Numbered from the stretch's first letter, positions 7,866-18,808 are shown. The stretch: 64,000 nucleotides of DNA from Paucibacter sp. B2R-40 (GCF_025717555.1 NZ_JAJIRP010000001.1:839054-903053); one strand, 5' to 3'. Numbers and translations: made by a program. Notes: generated by a model from the letters alone, not told the origin.

Positions 7866-8188
7866 CGGCTTGCGCGGTGTATGCGCGCAGCGCAGCACCC
7901 ATCGAGGCGAAGCGCAGCGAGCCGAGTTCTTTTGAGTTCACCCCTTCTGCATGGGCGAGGAGCGCAGAATTTGCCGGGCGTCGCGCAGCGACTTCAAGAA
8001 CTGACTTCGCGCCCCCTGTCTGAGCGAAGCGGCCGTTAGGGCGCGAAGTGAGTTGGGCGCGGCCCGGCAAATTCGAGCATCCGAGCGGACCCGCAGGGCC
8101 ATGCGGCAGGGTCGCCTTCTCTTGCCTCCTTCTCTTGGCGAGACAAGAGAAGGAGGTCGGCCGCCGGGACGAACTCCCGGCATCGTGC
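7866..8188 (-). repeat. Right arm of long inverted repeat around the SEFIR cassette
   Basis: About 323 bp, inverted and diverged copy of 5969-6277 with the same two hairpins (13-bp stem at about 8125-8156, 7-bp stem at about 8162-8180). Together the arms frame a 2.2-kb unit containing the SEFIR/trypco2 pair. Reading frames across the arm exist on both strands but are not supported as genes. Confidence 0.8.
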
Positions 8189-8275
8189 TCGGCAAGCAAA
8201 TGAGCCGAAGGCTGTGCATTTTTTCAGTAGGTCCTGCCATCCAAGCCCAAAAGCTGCGCTCAGCACCGCCAACAA

Positions 8276-9301
8276 TCAAGGCGCCGAGATCAATCGATCC
8301 ACCATGCTCTTGACCGCATGCAACTGCGCCCCACCCCGCACCTGAAAATTCAACCCCGAGTAACCCCACCAATCCCAACACCCCTTGGGGTTCAGCGGCA
8401 ACTCGGTGGCCACCACTTGCGGATACAACACGATGACCTGATTGGCATCGGCCCAGCGGTTGTAGCCGACCTTGCTGTAGACATCGCTGCCGACCGCCGC
8501 CGCACCCTGCTCACAGCCGTGGAACACCACATGCACCGCGCAATGGCTAGATTTGTCGGCAGCACAGGCTTTGGGCAGGTAATAGAAGCCGACATTGTCC
8601 AGCCCCGTGTCGGCCGCAGCGAACTCGCGCTGATCAAACGGCCGCACCGTGGACGACAGCGACATAACAGCCGGCTTGAGCGGCCCATAGATTTGACTGA
8701 GGATGGCCTTGGCCTGGTCATAGGGCGAGCCCTTCACCTTGCATTGGGCGATGTAGGGCGATTCGGTGACCTTGCAGGCGTTGCCGAAGTCCGGCGAAAT
8801 GAACGCATGGCCCGAGGGCAAAGTGCTGACAAACGCCAGATTCTTCTTGGCGACGCCGCCGGCGGTGTAGAAGTCTTTGGTGGCCTTCACCACGCTGGGG
8901 TGCACCACGGTGTCTTTCTTGCCCCCGTAGACATAGACCTTGAACTTGCTGATGGCAGCGACCGGGTCAATCTGCCCGAATGAGGCAAAGCCCTGGGCGG
9001 CTTCCCATGAGACCTCGCCCGACGGCGCCCCGCTCATGCAAGTCAGAATCCCACCCAGATTCACATAGGCACAGTTGTAAGGCCCGCCGGCGACGACCCC
9101 GACGCCCATCACGCTGGCCGAATAAGCGGTGCTGTACTGCACCACCATAAAGGCCCCGGAAGACAAGCCAGAGATTGACGTGCGGTCGGCTGCAGCTTGT
9201 ACCGCCGGCAGGCTGTCTGCCGCCCATGCCGAATGCAGGCCAGTCAATAGCGTGAGGACGCCGAGCCCTATCCGGGCCAAGTTGCTGATGATGATGCGCA
9301 T
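8276..9301 (-). CDS. Extracellular short-chain-length PHA depolymerase (type 2 catalytic domain)
   Basis: 341-residue secreted serine hydrolase that would cut polyhydroxybutyrate-type polyesters outside the cell. A signal peptide (MRIIISNLARIGLGVLTLLT ... AWA) precedes the catalytic block SISGLSSGAFMVVQY, whose second Ser is the expected nucleophile; GGKKDTVV and PSGHAF offer the Asp and His. Paired cysteines (CAYVN/CMSG, CKV/CKV, CAADKSSHC, FHGC/KGCWDWWG) suit an exported enzyme. I start at ATG 9301 with GGGAG upstream, not at the frame start 9478, which would hide the signal peptide. No substrate-binding domain follows the catalytic part. Feruloyl esterase-like hydrolases are the alternative. 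Confidence 0.85.
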   Translation of the reverse strand: MRIIISNLARIGLGVLTLLTGLHSAWAADSLPAVQAAADRTSISGLSSGAFMVVQYSTAYSASVMGVGVVAGGPYNCAYVNLGGILTCMSGAPSGEVSWEAAQGFASFGQIDPVAAISKFKVYVYGGKKDTVVHPSVVKATKDFYTAGGVAKKNLAFVSTLPSGHAFISPDFGNACKVTESPYIAQCKVKGSPYDQAKAILSQIYGPLKPAVMSLSSTVRPFDQREFAAADTGLDNVGFYYLPKACAADKSSHCAVHVVFHGCEQGAAAVGSDVYSKVGYNRWADANQVIVLYPQVVATELPLNPKGCWDWWGYSGLNFQVRGGAQLHAVKSMVDRLISAP

Positions 9302-9426
9302 GAGGATCTCCCTGGGCAATGTTGCAATGCAGCATAGATGGGCGGCGGTCTGGGCGATATCCCTAAAGCCGACACTGGCGCTGCAGCTGTAAACAGCTCG
9401 CCCGCCCCGGGCCAATAGGTTGCGAA

Positions 9427-9446
9427 TGTATTGCAGGCGCAATACA
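9427..9446. promoter_or_regulatory. Perfect palindromic operator of the toxin-antitoxin pair
   Basis: TGTATTGC-aggc-GCAATACA, an 8-bp perfect inverted repeat with a 4-bp spacer, ends 8 bases before the antitoxin ATG at 9455. Ribbon-helix-helix antitoxins bind such dyads to repress their own operon; binding here is inferred. Confidence 0.7.
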
Positions 9447-9454
9447 CTGCCCCT

Positions 9455-9763
9455 ATGAAAACCGCCGTCATCCCGCAAATCCGCGTTGAACCCGAGCTGC
9501 GCGCTGATCTCGAGTCAGTGCTGTTGCAGGGCGAAACCCTGACCGACTTTGTCGAAGCGACCATGCGCAACGCCATCGCCTTCAGACGCGTACAGACGGC
9601 CTTCCATGCGCGGGCGCAGGCCGCATCTGAGGAATACCACCAAACAGGTGTCGCCGCGCCGGTAGAGACGGTCTTGGCCAAGCTTCAAGCCAAGCTCGAC
9701 GCCAAGCGCAAAAAACTCGGCAAAGAGCTGGGCGAAGAACTCACCGGACAGCTCGGCAAATAG
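9455..9763 (+). CDS. Ribbon-helix-helix-like antitoxin
   Basis: 102 residues. The N-terminus (VIPQIRVEPELRADLESVL then GETLTDFVEATMRNAIAFRR) has the strand-helix-helix pattern of RHH/YlcI-YnfO-type antitoxins; the C-terminus is a Lys/Glu-rich helix that would wrap the toxin. It precedes the ParE-like toxin gene by 8 bp. The ATG at 9455 is preferred over 9431, since the latter lies inside the operator palindrome. It should neutralise the toxin and autoregulate through 9427-9446. Confidence 0.8.
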   Translation: MKTAVIPQIRVEPELRADLESVLLQGETLTDFVEATMRNAIAFRRVQTAFHARAQAASEEYHQTGVAAPVETVLAKLQAKLDAKRKKLGKELGEELTGQLGK

Positions 9764-9771
9764 TTCAAGCC

Positions 9772-10086
9772 ATGACCTTCACCGTCGCGTTCGCACCCAC
9801 AGCCGAAGCTGACCTGGAGCGCTTGTTTGACGACTTGCTTGACCAGGCCGAAACCAGCGAACAACTCGACGGCGCTCAAGCGGCTATAGCCGCGATCAGA
9901 GCATCAGCGCAGCACGGCTTGGCGCTCACACCGTTCAGCTTTCGCAAGGCGGCCCAGAACCCCGCTCAACGGGAGCTGATCATCCCCTTCGGCAGCACCG
10001 GCTACGTGGCGTTGTACGAGATCGTCAGCACATCCAAGGTCGTCGTGCTGGCCATACGCCACCAGCTCGAAGAGGACTACCACTGA
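9772..10086 (+). CDS. ParE/RelE-family toxin
   Basis: 104 residues of the RelE/ParE fold: TFTVAFAPTAEADLERLFDDL at the start, the core IPFGSTGYVALYEIV, and the terminal VVLAIRHQLEEDYH, where the R-H-x-x-E-D-Y pattern is the family hallmark. ParE members inhibit DNA gyrase and RelE members cut mRNA; the sequence cannot settle which, though the terminal pattern fits ParE better. It is convergent with the response regulator gene, with only 21 bp between stops. Confidence 0.85.
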   Translation: MTFTVAFAPTAEADLERLFDDLLDQAETSEQLDGAQAAIAAIRASAQHGLALTPFSFRKAAQNPAQRELIIPFGSTGYVALYEIVSTSKVVVLAIRHQLEEDYH

Positions 10087-10107
10087 CCCCGCATAGGGGT
10101 GGCGGGG

Positions 10108-11178
10108 CTACAACTCCCAATGCGGATGCAGCGCCCGAATCCGATTCAAAGCCATCGCGGCAGCCGAAGTCCTGGTCTCGACCCCTAACTTCGAAAAAAC
10201 CCGCTCCAGGTGCTTCTTGACCGTCGCCGGGCTGGCGCCCAGGATGTCGGCAATATCGCGGTTGATCTTGCCCTTGACGACCCAGTACAACACCTCGGCC
10301 TCGCGAGCGGTGAGCTTGAAGTTCAGGCCCATAGCTTCGATGAGGCCCAAGTCCGACACCTCGCGCATCACGATCAGCCAATCGCTGCTTTCGCCGTCGC
10401 CGAGGTCCTCCGGCTCAGCGGCGCCAATCTGCTGATGCAGCGCAAAACTCAGGCGGCGCGCACCCAGTTCGGCATAAAAACGCGGCGGCTCGATCTGCTG
10501 TTCGCGTGCCGCCGGCACATGGCGACGCAACCAGCCCAGCACCGGCGCCGGCGCAAACACCGGAGAAAACTGGCCGCTCGCGCCGAAATAGGCGGCGAGC
10601 AGCTCGCGCGCCAACGGCGTCTGCCACATCAGCCGGCCGTCACTGACCCGCACCGTGATGCTGGCGTAGCCAAAAGCGTCGAGCGCTCGGCGGGTCTGCA
10701 CGGCGCCCTGCGCCTGGCGTGCGCCGCGCAAATGCACTTGCATGCGCGCCAGCACTTCCTTGGGCTTGATCGGCTTGGTCACGTAGTCGACGCCGCCGGC
10801 ATCCAGCGCCGCGACCAGATGCTCGGTCTCGGTCAAGCCGGTCATGAAGACGATCGGGATATGCGCCGTGGCGGTGGCGGCCTTCAGACGGCGCGCTACT
10901 TCGAAGCCGTCCATGCCCGGCATCATCGCGTCCAGCAAGATGATGTCGGGCAGCGCCTGCGTGGCGCGTTGCAGCGCGGACTCGCCATTGGTGGCGACCA
11001 GCACGGTGTAGCCGCTTTCGTCCAAGGCGTCATGCAACATCGCGACGTTGTCCGGCACGTCGTCGACGATCAGCACCAGGTCGCCGCGCTGACGTTCCAG
11101 CCAGTCGGGCGCCTTGCTGATGTTGGCAGGCGCCATGCTTTGCTTGGGGGTGATGATGAAGGTGGTGTTGTTGTTCAT
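10108..11178 (-). CDS. Response regulator, receiver + PAS-like + LuxR-type HTH
   Basis: 356-residue transcription factor. The receiver (about residues 34-155) has the acidic pair VDD, the phospho-acceptor Asp83 in LLDAMMPGMDG and the conserved Lys in YVTKPIKPKE. A middle region (about 165-285) looks PAS-like. The C-terminus (about 290-350) is a LuxR/NarL helix-turn-helix: LTAREAEVLYWVVKGKINRD, then ASPATVKKHLERVFSKLGVETR. The ATG overlaps the stop of the upstream permease-kinase (11175-11178, ATGA), so the two form a cognate pair. Its position between urt and ure operons suggests control of urea uptake and hydrolysis. Confidence 0.9.
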   Translation of the reverse strand: MNNNTTFIITPKQSMAPANISKAPDWLERQRGDLVLIVDDVPDNVAMLHDALDESGYTVLVATNGESALQRATQALPDIILLDAMMPGMDGFEVARRLKAATATAHIPIVFMTGLTETEHLVAALDAGGVDYVTKPIKPKEVLARMQVHLRGARQAQGAVQTRRALDAFGYASITVRVSDGRLMWQTPLARELLAAYFGASGQFSPVFAPAPVLGWLRRHVPAAREQQIEPPRFYAELGARRLSFALHQQIGAAEPEDLGDGESSDWLIVMREVSDLGLIEAMGLNFKLTAREAEVLYWVVKGKINRDIADILGASPATVKKHLERVFSKLGVETRTSAAAMALNRIRALHPHWEL

Positions 11179-14100
11179 GCAGGGATCTCCGGCCCCAAGA
11201 TGGCTGTGATCGCTTCGAATTGGTATTGGCGCGCCAGGCCGCGCAAGCTCTCGACCCAGGCGGCGCTGGCGGCACTTGCGGGCAAGGCGCCGGCGATCAG
11301 GTCGAGCTGGGCCTGCACGCCGCGGTAATAGCCCAGGTTCAAGGCTTCGCGCAGCGGCGTCAGTAGCTCGGGGTCAAGTTCCAAGAAGGGCAACTGGCTT
11401 GCGCTGATTCGCGCTTGCGCTGGGGGCGTCTCTTCAGTCTCCGCCCTCGTGTTCAGCCACTGCAAATCAAGCCTGCGCCCCAGCCAGTCCAGCAGCTCGG
11501 CGTGACGCACGGGCTTGGTGATGAAATCGGCCGGCGTGATGCCAAAAGCGGCGTTGTCCTGGCCTTTCTCAAACGCATTGGCGGAGACGACGGCGATATG
11601 GAGCTCGGCGGGCGTGAGCAAGCGCAGGCGGCGAATCGTTTCCCAGCCGTCTATGCCGGGCATGGCCAGATCCATCAAGACCGCGTCGGGCCGCAAGCCG
11701 CCGCTCGCGACCAGGTCCAGCGCATCATGTCCGCTGGCGGCGCTGCGCAGCTCGAAGCCCAGCGGCTGCAAGAGCTCGCTCAACAGCTGGCGGTCGGCCG
11801 CTTCGTTGTCGACGATCAGGATCAGCCGGCGCGGCCCGGCATAGCCGCGCCGTGGCGCTGCAGTTCTGAGCCGCTCTAACTGATGGGGCGACGCCAAAGC
11901 GGGCAAGAACAGCTTGACCCTGAACACCGAGCCCTGGCCGACTTCGCTGCTGGCGCTCAACTCGCCGCCCATCAACTCGGTCAGCATCTTGGCGATGGTC
12001 AGGCCCAAGCCAGCGCCAGGTGCGGCGTCGGTGGCGCGCGTGCTGCCGCGCGTGAAGGGCTCAAAAATGCGGCCTAGGGCCTCGCTGCTGAGGCCGGGGC
12101 CGCTGTCCTCGATCTCGAACAAGGCGATCTCGCGCGCATGGCGCACCCGCAGCACGACCTGACCCTGGGGTGTGAACTTCAATGCATTGCCGAGCAGATT
12201 GATCAGGATTTGGCGCAGGCGCTTTTCATCCGCCCGCACGCTGCTGGGCAGCTCGCCGATGACCTCGAAGCGAAAGATGAGACCTTTGGAGGCCGCTTGC
12301 AGCTCGAACATTTCGGCCAGCTCATGCATGGCGTCTTCGAACTGCATCGTGGCCGGTTCCAGTGACAACTTGCCGGCCTCGATGCGGGCCAAATCCAGCG
12401 TGCCGTCAATCAGCTGCAGCAGGTGCTCGCCGCTGCGCTTGATCACCTGCACCGCCTGGCGGCGGCGCGGCGGCAACTCGGCATCTTCGGCCATCAGTTG
12501 CGCATAGCCGAGGATGCTGTTCAGCGGCGTGCGCAGCTCGTGGCTGATGGCGCTGACATAGCGGCTCTTGGCCTGGTTGGCTTGCTCGGCGCTCAGCTGC
12601 GCCTGCTCGGCCGCTTGCTTGGCCCTTTGCAAAGCTTCGTCGGTGCGGGCGTGCGAGGCAATCTCCAGCATCAGCGCCTGGGTCTGGCGATTCGATTCCT
12701 CTTGCGCGACTTCGCGGCTCTGGTGCGCCAGCACCAGCCACCAGGCCGCGATGCCGACGCCAAGGCCCAGCAGCAGATAGGCCTTCACAAAGCCGTTGCG
12801 CAGGCTTTGCGCGGCTTCTGGCGCGGTATCCATCAAACCGCGCAGCTCCTGGTGATAGAGCAGGCCGAACAGCGCGGCCAGCAGCGGCATCAGCACCGCC
12901 ATCAAAAGCAGAAAGTGGCCCAGGCCGGTGTCCAGCCAGGGCCAGGTCTTGCGCGGCAGCACCTTGTGCAGCGCCGCCCGCCATTGCGCAGAGAGCTTGG
13001 CCTGCGGCTTGCAAAGATCACCGCAGCGCGCGTCCAGCGTGCAGCAGAGTGAGCAGATCGGGCCCTGGTAGGCGGGGCAATGCGCCATGTCCGGGCCTTC
13101 ATACTCGCGCTCGCAGATGACGCAGCAGCGGGTTTCCAGGCGCCCGTATTTGCCCTGCTCTTGATGATCAGGCCGGCGCGCCAGGTAATAGCGGCCACCG
13201 GTGGCCCAGGCAATCAAGGGCGCAGTGACGAAGGCAGTGGCCATCGCGATGACGGCCGAGAAGGCTTGCGCTAGCTCGCCCATCAGGCCCAGATGCGCGC
13301 TGACCGAGAGCAGCGAAGCCAGCGCCATCGCGCCGACGCCAACCGGGTTTATGTCGTACAAATGAGCGCGCTTGAACTCGATGCCCGGCGGCGAAAGGCC
13401 CAGCGGCTTGTTGATCACCAGATCGGCCACCACGGCCATGATCCAGGCGATCGCCACATTGGCATACAGACCCAGCACCTGGCCCAGCGCCTCGAACACA
13501 TTCATCTCCATCAGCATGAAGGCGATCAAGGTGTTGAACACCACCCAGACCACGCGGCCGGGGTGGCTGTGGGTCAGTCGGGAAAAAAAGTTACTCCAGG
13601 CGAGCGAGCCGGCATAGGCGTTGGTGACATTGATTTTGAGCTGCGAGATCACCACAAACAAGGCGGTGGCCGCGACCGCCCAGCCGTAGCGCGGGAACAC
13701 ATATTCATAGGCCGCCAGATACATCTGATTCGGGTCGACGGCGCGCTCGGGCGGCACCATATGTTGCAGCGCCAGCCAGGCCAAGAGCGCGCCGCCCAGC
13801 ATCTTGGCCACGCCCAGCAGCACCCAGCCCGGCCCGCCTATCAGCACGGCGGCCCACCAGCGGCGCTTGTCGGCCGGGCTGGCCTTGTCACTCAGGGCCG
13901 GCATGAAGCGCAGATAGTCGGCCTGCTCGCCCATTTGCGTGATCAAGGCGATGCCCACCGTCAACGCAGCACCAAAGTGGACCAAACTAAACCCGGAATC
14001 GTGCGATTGCGAGCCAGCATGGTGCACAACGCCCGCAAACGCGGCAGGGTCCTTGATCAGCACCACCGCAAAGGGCAGCACCAGCATGAACAGCCACAGC

Positions 14101-14753
14101 GGCTGGGTGATCAATTGCAGGCGGCTGATGGCCGACACACCGTGGGTGACCAGTGGGATGACTACCAGCGCGCAAATCAGATAGCCCCAGCGCGGCGGGA
14201 TGTCCAGCGCCAGGTCCAGCGCATAGGCCATCACGGCGGCTTCGAGCGCGAAGAAGATGAAGGTGAAGGACGCGTAGATCAGCGAGGTGAAGGTGGAGCC
14301 GATATAGCCAAAGCCCGCGCCGCGGGTCAGCAGATCCATGTCGACGCCGTAGCGCGCGGCGTAGATGCTGATGGGCAGGCCGGCCAGGAAGATGATCAGG
14401 CCGGTGGCCAGGATGGCCCAGAAGGCATTGGCCCAGCCGTACTGGACCAGCAAGGTTGCGCCCACGGCCTCCAGGATCAAAAAGGCCGCCGCCCCAAACG
14501 CGGTATTGGCGACGCGGAAATTGGACCAGCGCCGAAAGCGCTGCGGCGTATAGCGCAGCGCGTAGTCTTCCAGCGTTTCGCTCGCCACCCAGGCGTTGTA
14601 GTCGCGCCGCACCTTGATCACGCGCTGTGGGGCGGCTGCGGCGTTGAGGCTTGTTGCTGGCGGGGTTGTGGGCGGCATAGGCATGGCTGAGGGAGAACCG
14701 TGCAGTTTCCGTGCCTGCACAGGGCGGCACGGGCCTTGCTTAGAAGCTCGCAT
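11175..14753 (-). CDS. NCS1-like permease fused to Cys-rich module, hybrid histidine kinase and receiver
   Basis: 1192 residues. Residues 45-530 are a 12-segment transporter of the NCS1 (cytosine/purine/allantoin permease) type. Then comes a cysteine cluster (Cys543, 544, 547, 559, 567, 570, 571, 577, 581), probably zinc-binding, two more membrane segments (about 612-635 and 655-677), a coiled linker, HisKA with His738 in [10 protein letters not shown], the ATPase boxes [18 protein letters not shown] and [10 protein letters not shown], and a receiver with Asp1028 and Lys1080. The protein could sense a transported nitrogen compound such as urea or a purine product and phosphorylate the coupled regulator. 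Start is uncertain: ATG 14753 has GGGGAG 8 bases upstream, but ATG 14684 or 14678 would better fit the domain start. Confidence 0.9.
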   Translation of the reverse strand: MRASKQGPCRPVQARKLHGSPSAMPMPPTTPPATSLNAAAAPQRVIKVRRDYNAWVASETLEDYALRYTPQRFRRWSNFRVANTAFGAAAFLILEAVGATLLVQYGWANAFWAILATGLIIFLAGLPISIYAARYGVDMDLLTRGAGFGYIGSTFTSLIYASFTFIFFALEAAVMAYALDLALDIPPRWGYLICALVVIPLVTHGVSAISRLQLITQPLWLFMLVLPFAVVLIKDPAAFAGVVHHAGSQSHDSGFSLVHFGAALTVGIALITQMGEQADYLRFMPALSDKASPADKRRWWAAVLIGGPGWVLLGVAKMLGGALLAWLALQHMVPPERAVDPNQMYLAAYEYVFPRYGWAVAATALFVVISQLKINVTNAYAGSLAWSNFFSRLTHSHPGRVVWVVFNTLIAFMLMEMNVFEALGQVLGLYANVAIAWIMAVVADLVINKPLGLSPPGIEFKRAHLYDINPVGVGAMALASLLSVSAHLGLMGELAQAFSAVIAMATAFVTAPLIAWATGGRYYLARRPDHQEQGKYGRLETRCCVICEREYEGPDMAHCPAYQGPICSLCCTLDARCGDLCKPQAKLSAQWRAALHKVLPRKTWPWLDTGLGHFLLLMAVLMPLLAALFGLLYHQELRGLMDTAPEAAQSLRNGFVKAYLLLGLGVGIAAWWLVLAHQSREVAQEESNRQTQALMLEIASHARTDEALQRAKQAAEQAQLSAEQANQAKSRYVSAISHELRTPLNSILGYAQLMAEDAELPPRRRQAVQVIKRSGEHLLQLIDGTLDLARIEAGKLSLEPATMQFEDAMHELAEMFELQAASKGLIFRFEVIGELPSSVRADEKRLRQILINLLGNALKFTPQGQVVLRVRHAREIALFEIEDSGPGLSSEALGRIFEPFTRGSTRATDAAPGAGLGLTIAKMLTELMGGELSASSEVGQGSVFRVKLFLPALASPHQLERLRTAAPRRGYAGPRRLILIVDNEAADRQLLSELLQPLGFELRSAASGHDALDLVASGGLRPDAVLMDLAMPGIDGWETIRRLRLLTPAELHIAVVSANAFEKGQDNAAFGITPADFITKPVRHAELLDWLGRRLDLQWLNTRAETEETPPAQARISASQLPFLELDPELLTPLREALNLGYYRGVQAQLDLIAGALPASAASAAWVESLRGLARQYQFEAITAILGPEIPA

Positions 14754-14772
14754 GGAATTGACTCCCCGTGGT

Positions 14773-14790
14773 CAAGTGCTCCAGCACTTG
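14773..14790. promoter_or_regulatory. Perfect palindrome between the kinase gene and ureA
   Basis: CAAGTGCT-CC-AGCACTTG, an 8-bp perfect inverted repeat with a 2-bp centre, lies in the 60-bp divergent gap, 23 bases before the ureA ATG. It may be a regulator site or an mRNA hairpin near the ureA ribosome site. Confidence 0.45.
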
Positions 14791-14813
14791 CGCGCGCTAA
14801 CTGGAATGGCTTT

Positions 14814-15116
14814 ATGGAATTGACCCCGCGCGAAAAAGACAAACTCCTGATCTTCACCGCCGCCTTGCTGGCCGAGCGCCGCCTGGCGCGTGGGCTCAAG
14901 CTCAACTATCCGGAAAGCGTGGCCTTCATCAGCGCTGCGGTGATGGAAGGCGCACGGGATGGCAAGACCGTCGCGCAGCTGATGAGCGAGGGCCGCAATG
15001 TGCTGACTCGCGCCGATGTGATGGACGGCATCGCCGAGATGATTCCCGACATCCAGGTCGAGGCAACCTTTCCCGATGGCACCAAGCTGGTGACCGTGCA
15101 TCAACCAATTGTTTGA
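14814..15116 (+). CDS. ureA: Urease gamma subunit UreA
   Basis: 100 residues, the standard length. [20 protein letters not shown] at the start and the motif [20 protein letters not shown] are diagnostic of UreA, as is the end VTVHQPIV. With UreB and UreC it makes the nickel urease (UreABC)3 that hydrolyses urea to ammonia and carbamate in the cytoplasm. The frame is open upstream to 14700, but homologues start at MELTPR. A near-copy of the first 18 bases occurs at 14752. First gene of the rightward urease operon. Confidence 0.97.
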   Translation: MELTPREKDKLLIFTAALLAERRLARGLKLNYPESVAFISAAVMEGARDGKTVAQLMSEGRNVLTRADVMDGIAEMIPDIQVEATFPDGTKLVTVHQPIV

Positions 15117-15131
15117 TCGAGACACCCACCT

Positions 15132-15713
15132 ATGAAACGCATATTTGTCACCGCCCTATCGGCACTCTTGCCCGTATTGGCCGCTTCCCACACCGGCAGC
15201 CTTGAGCATGGCCATGATTTCATCAGCGGCTTTATTCATCCGATGACCGGTCCGGACCACCTCGCCGCGATGCTGGCGGTCGGTCTGTGGAGCGGCTTGG
15301 CGCTGAGCCGGCCTTGGCATGTGCCGATGGCCTTTGCCTTGATGCTGCTGGCGGGCGCGCTCGTCGGCATGAGTGGTTTGGCGGGGGTTGGGCTGAGCAT
15401 GGTTGAACCCATGATCGCGGTCTCGGTGTTGGCTCTGGGCCTGCTGGCCGCGCTGCGGCAGCAAATGAGCCTGGGCGCGGCGCTGGTGCTGGTGGGCACG
15501 TTTGCGTTTTTCCATGGTGTGGCGCATGGCACCGAACTGGACGGCAGCATCGCCTTGCTGGGTATGGTGCTGGCGACTTGGCTCTTGCACCTGGCCGGCT
15601 TGGGGCTAGGCCTGTTGCTGAGGCGCCAAGCGCGGCTACAAGTGGCGCTGAGCCGCGTGCTCGGCGGCGGCATTGCGCTACTCGGACTAGGTCTGCTCGC
15701 CCGGATGGTCTAG
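15132..15713 (+). CDS. hupE: HupE/UreJ-family nickel permease
   Basis: 193 residues with a signal peptide (MKRIFVTALSALLPVLAASH) and six hydrophobic segments. The family motif GFIHPMTGPDHLAAMLAVGL (His and Asp for Ni) is at about residue 36, and a second His pair HGVAHGTEL at about 130. UreJ/HupE members import nickel for urease or hydrogenase. Its place between ureA and ureB, as in other Burkholderiales, makes a urease role clear. Confidence 0.93.
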   Translation: MKRIFVTALSALLPVLAASHTGSLEHGHDFISGFIHPMTGPDHLAAMLAVGLWSGLALSRPWHVPMAFALMLLAGALVGMSGLAGVGLSMVEPMIAVSVLALGLLAALRQQMSLGAALVLVGTFAFFHGVAHGTELDGSIALLGMVLATWLLHLAGLGLGLLLRRQARLQVALSRVLGGGIALLGLGLLARMV

Positions 15714-15716
15714 ACC

Positions 15717-16021
15717 ATGACACCCGGTGAACTCTTCACGCCCCCCGGCGAACATCAACTCAACCCCGGCCGGCGCACGCTCAGCCTGGTGGTGCAAAAT
15801 GCCGGCGACCGGCCCATCCAGGTCGGCTCGCACTATCACTTTGCCGAGACCAATGCGGCGCTGAGCTTCGACCGCGCCGCCGCGCGCGGCATGCGTCTGA
15901 ACATCGCCTCCGGCTTGGCGGTGCGCTTCGAGCCGGGCCAGCAGCGCACGGTAGAGCTGGTCGATCTGGCCGGCGAGCGCATCGTCTACGGCTTTCGCGG
16001 CCTGATCCAGGGAGCTTTGTA

Positions 16022-16022
<1 letters not shown>
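15717..16022 (+). CDS. ureB: Urease beta subunit UreB
   Basis: 101 residues; [20 protein letters not shown] at the start and [17 protein letters not shown] block ([20 protein letters not shown], residues 37-56) are diagnostic. Its stop TAA shares its last base with the ureC ATG (TAATG at 16019-16023), so translation is coupled. It lies 3 bp after hupE. Note that MTPGE begins within a short gap, so ribosome entry probably depends on hupE translation. Confidence 0.97.
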
Positions 16023-17752
<1,730 letters not shown>

Positions 17753-17777
17753 CCTCAGTGAATGTTCTTTTTTTCCT

Positions 17778-18269
17778 ATGTCTATCCTTGCTCCCGAACT
17801 TTTGATCCGTCTCGACGACTTGAGCGATCCGCGCATCGCCGCTTTTCTTGAGGAGCACATGCAGGATATGCGTGCCGCATCGCCGCCGGAAAGCGTGCAT
17901 GCGCTCGATCTGGCGGCCCTGCGCAAGCCCGGCATCAGCTTCTGGTCGGCTTGGTTTTTGGACGAGTCAGGTGTTGAGACCTTGGTCGGCACGGCGGCGC
18001 TGAAACGTCTGGATGACAGTCATGCCGAGCTGAAGTCCATGCGCACCGCCGCTGCGCTGCGCGGCCGCGGGCTGGCGCGTGCCATGCTCGCTCATGTGCT
18101 GAGTCAAGCGCGCCTGCAAGGTTTCAGCCGCCTGAGCCTGGAGACCGGTACGCAGGACTTCTTTGCGCCGGCGCGTGGCCTGTATCAGCGCGAGGGCTTT
18201 TTGCCTTGCGCACCGTTTGGCAGTTATGTGGAAGATCCGTATAGCTTCTTCATGAGCATCGAACTGTGA
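17778..18269 (+). CDS. GNAT-family N-acetyltransferase
   Basis: 163 residues. The acetyl-CoA-binding signature is visible as ELKSMRTAAALRGRGLARAM (R-x-x-G-x-G/A variant), followed by LSLETGTQDFFAPARGLYQREGF, a pattern common in PhnO/YsnE-type acetyltransferases. It sits inside the urease operon between ureC and ureE, 25 bp after ureC and touching ureE. A direct role in urease maturation is not known; the substrate cannot be told from sequence. Confidence 0.88.
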   Translation: MSILAPELLIRLDDLSDPRIAAFLEEHMQDMRAASPPESVHALDLAALRKPGISFWSAWFLDESGVETLVGTAALKRLDDSHAELKSMRTAAALRGRGLARAMLAHVLSQARLQGFSRLSLETGTQDFFAPARGLYQREGFLPCAPFGSYVEDPYSFFMSIEL

Positions 18270-18277
18270 GCGCCGCG

Positions 18278-18808
18278 ATGCTGCAAGTCTCAAAGTTGCT
18301 GCCGCAGGGCCAGGGCTTGGCGCCCGTGCTGCTCAAGCGCGCCGCCGAGTTGGTGCTGGACTGGGATGCGCGGCAAAAAAGCCGCATCCAGGCGACGGAC
18401 AGCCTGGGGCGTGAGCTGGGTATCTTTTTGCCACGCGGCACGCAGCTGCGCGGCGGCGATGTGCTGGTGGCCGAAGACGGCAGCCTCATTCGCGTGCTCG
18501 CTGCGCCGCAAGCGCTCTTGCGCATCAGCGCCTGCAGCAGCCATGGCTCGCCTTTCGATCTGACCCGCGCGGCCTACCACCTGGGCAATCGCCATGTGCC
18601 GATTGAGCTGCGGCCCGACTACCTACAAATTGAGCCCGACCATGTGCTGGCCGCCATGTTGCGCGCTCAGCATCTGACGGTCACCGAAGTGGACGCGCCC
18701 TTCGAGCCTCAAGGTGGGGCTTATGGAGCTGGACATGGGGCCGGGCACGGGCACGGGCATGACCACGACCATGCGCATGCCCACGACCACGGCCATAGCC
18801 ACACATGA
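18278..18808 (+). CDS. ureE: Urease accessory protein UreE (nickel chaperone)
   Basis: 176 residues. The N-terminal peptide-binding part ([11 protein letters not shown] ... [20 protein letters not shown]) and the central metal domain ([12 protein letters not shown]) are present. The C-terminus is a His/Asp-rich tail ([20 protein letters not shown] region, residues about 157-175) that stores nickel. I take ATG 18278, the conserved UreE start; a GTG at 18266 overlapping the previous stop would add 4 residues. Delivers nickel to the UreDFG-urease complex. Confidence 0.96.
   Translation: MLQVSKLLPQGQGLAPVLLKRAAELVLDWDARQKSRIQATDSLGRELGIFLPRGTQLRGGDVLVAEDGSLIRVLAAPQALLRISACSSHGSPFDLTRAAYHLGNRHVPIELRPDYLQIEPDHVLAAMLRAQHLTVTEVDAPFEPQGGAYGAGHGAGHGHGHDHDHAHAHDHGHSHT

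Noticed and set aside
7938..8381. Frames within the right repeat arm that resemble those of the left arm
   Set aside because: Similarity follows from DNA repeat identity; the frames are open on both strands, GC-driven, and lack starts with ribosome sites.
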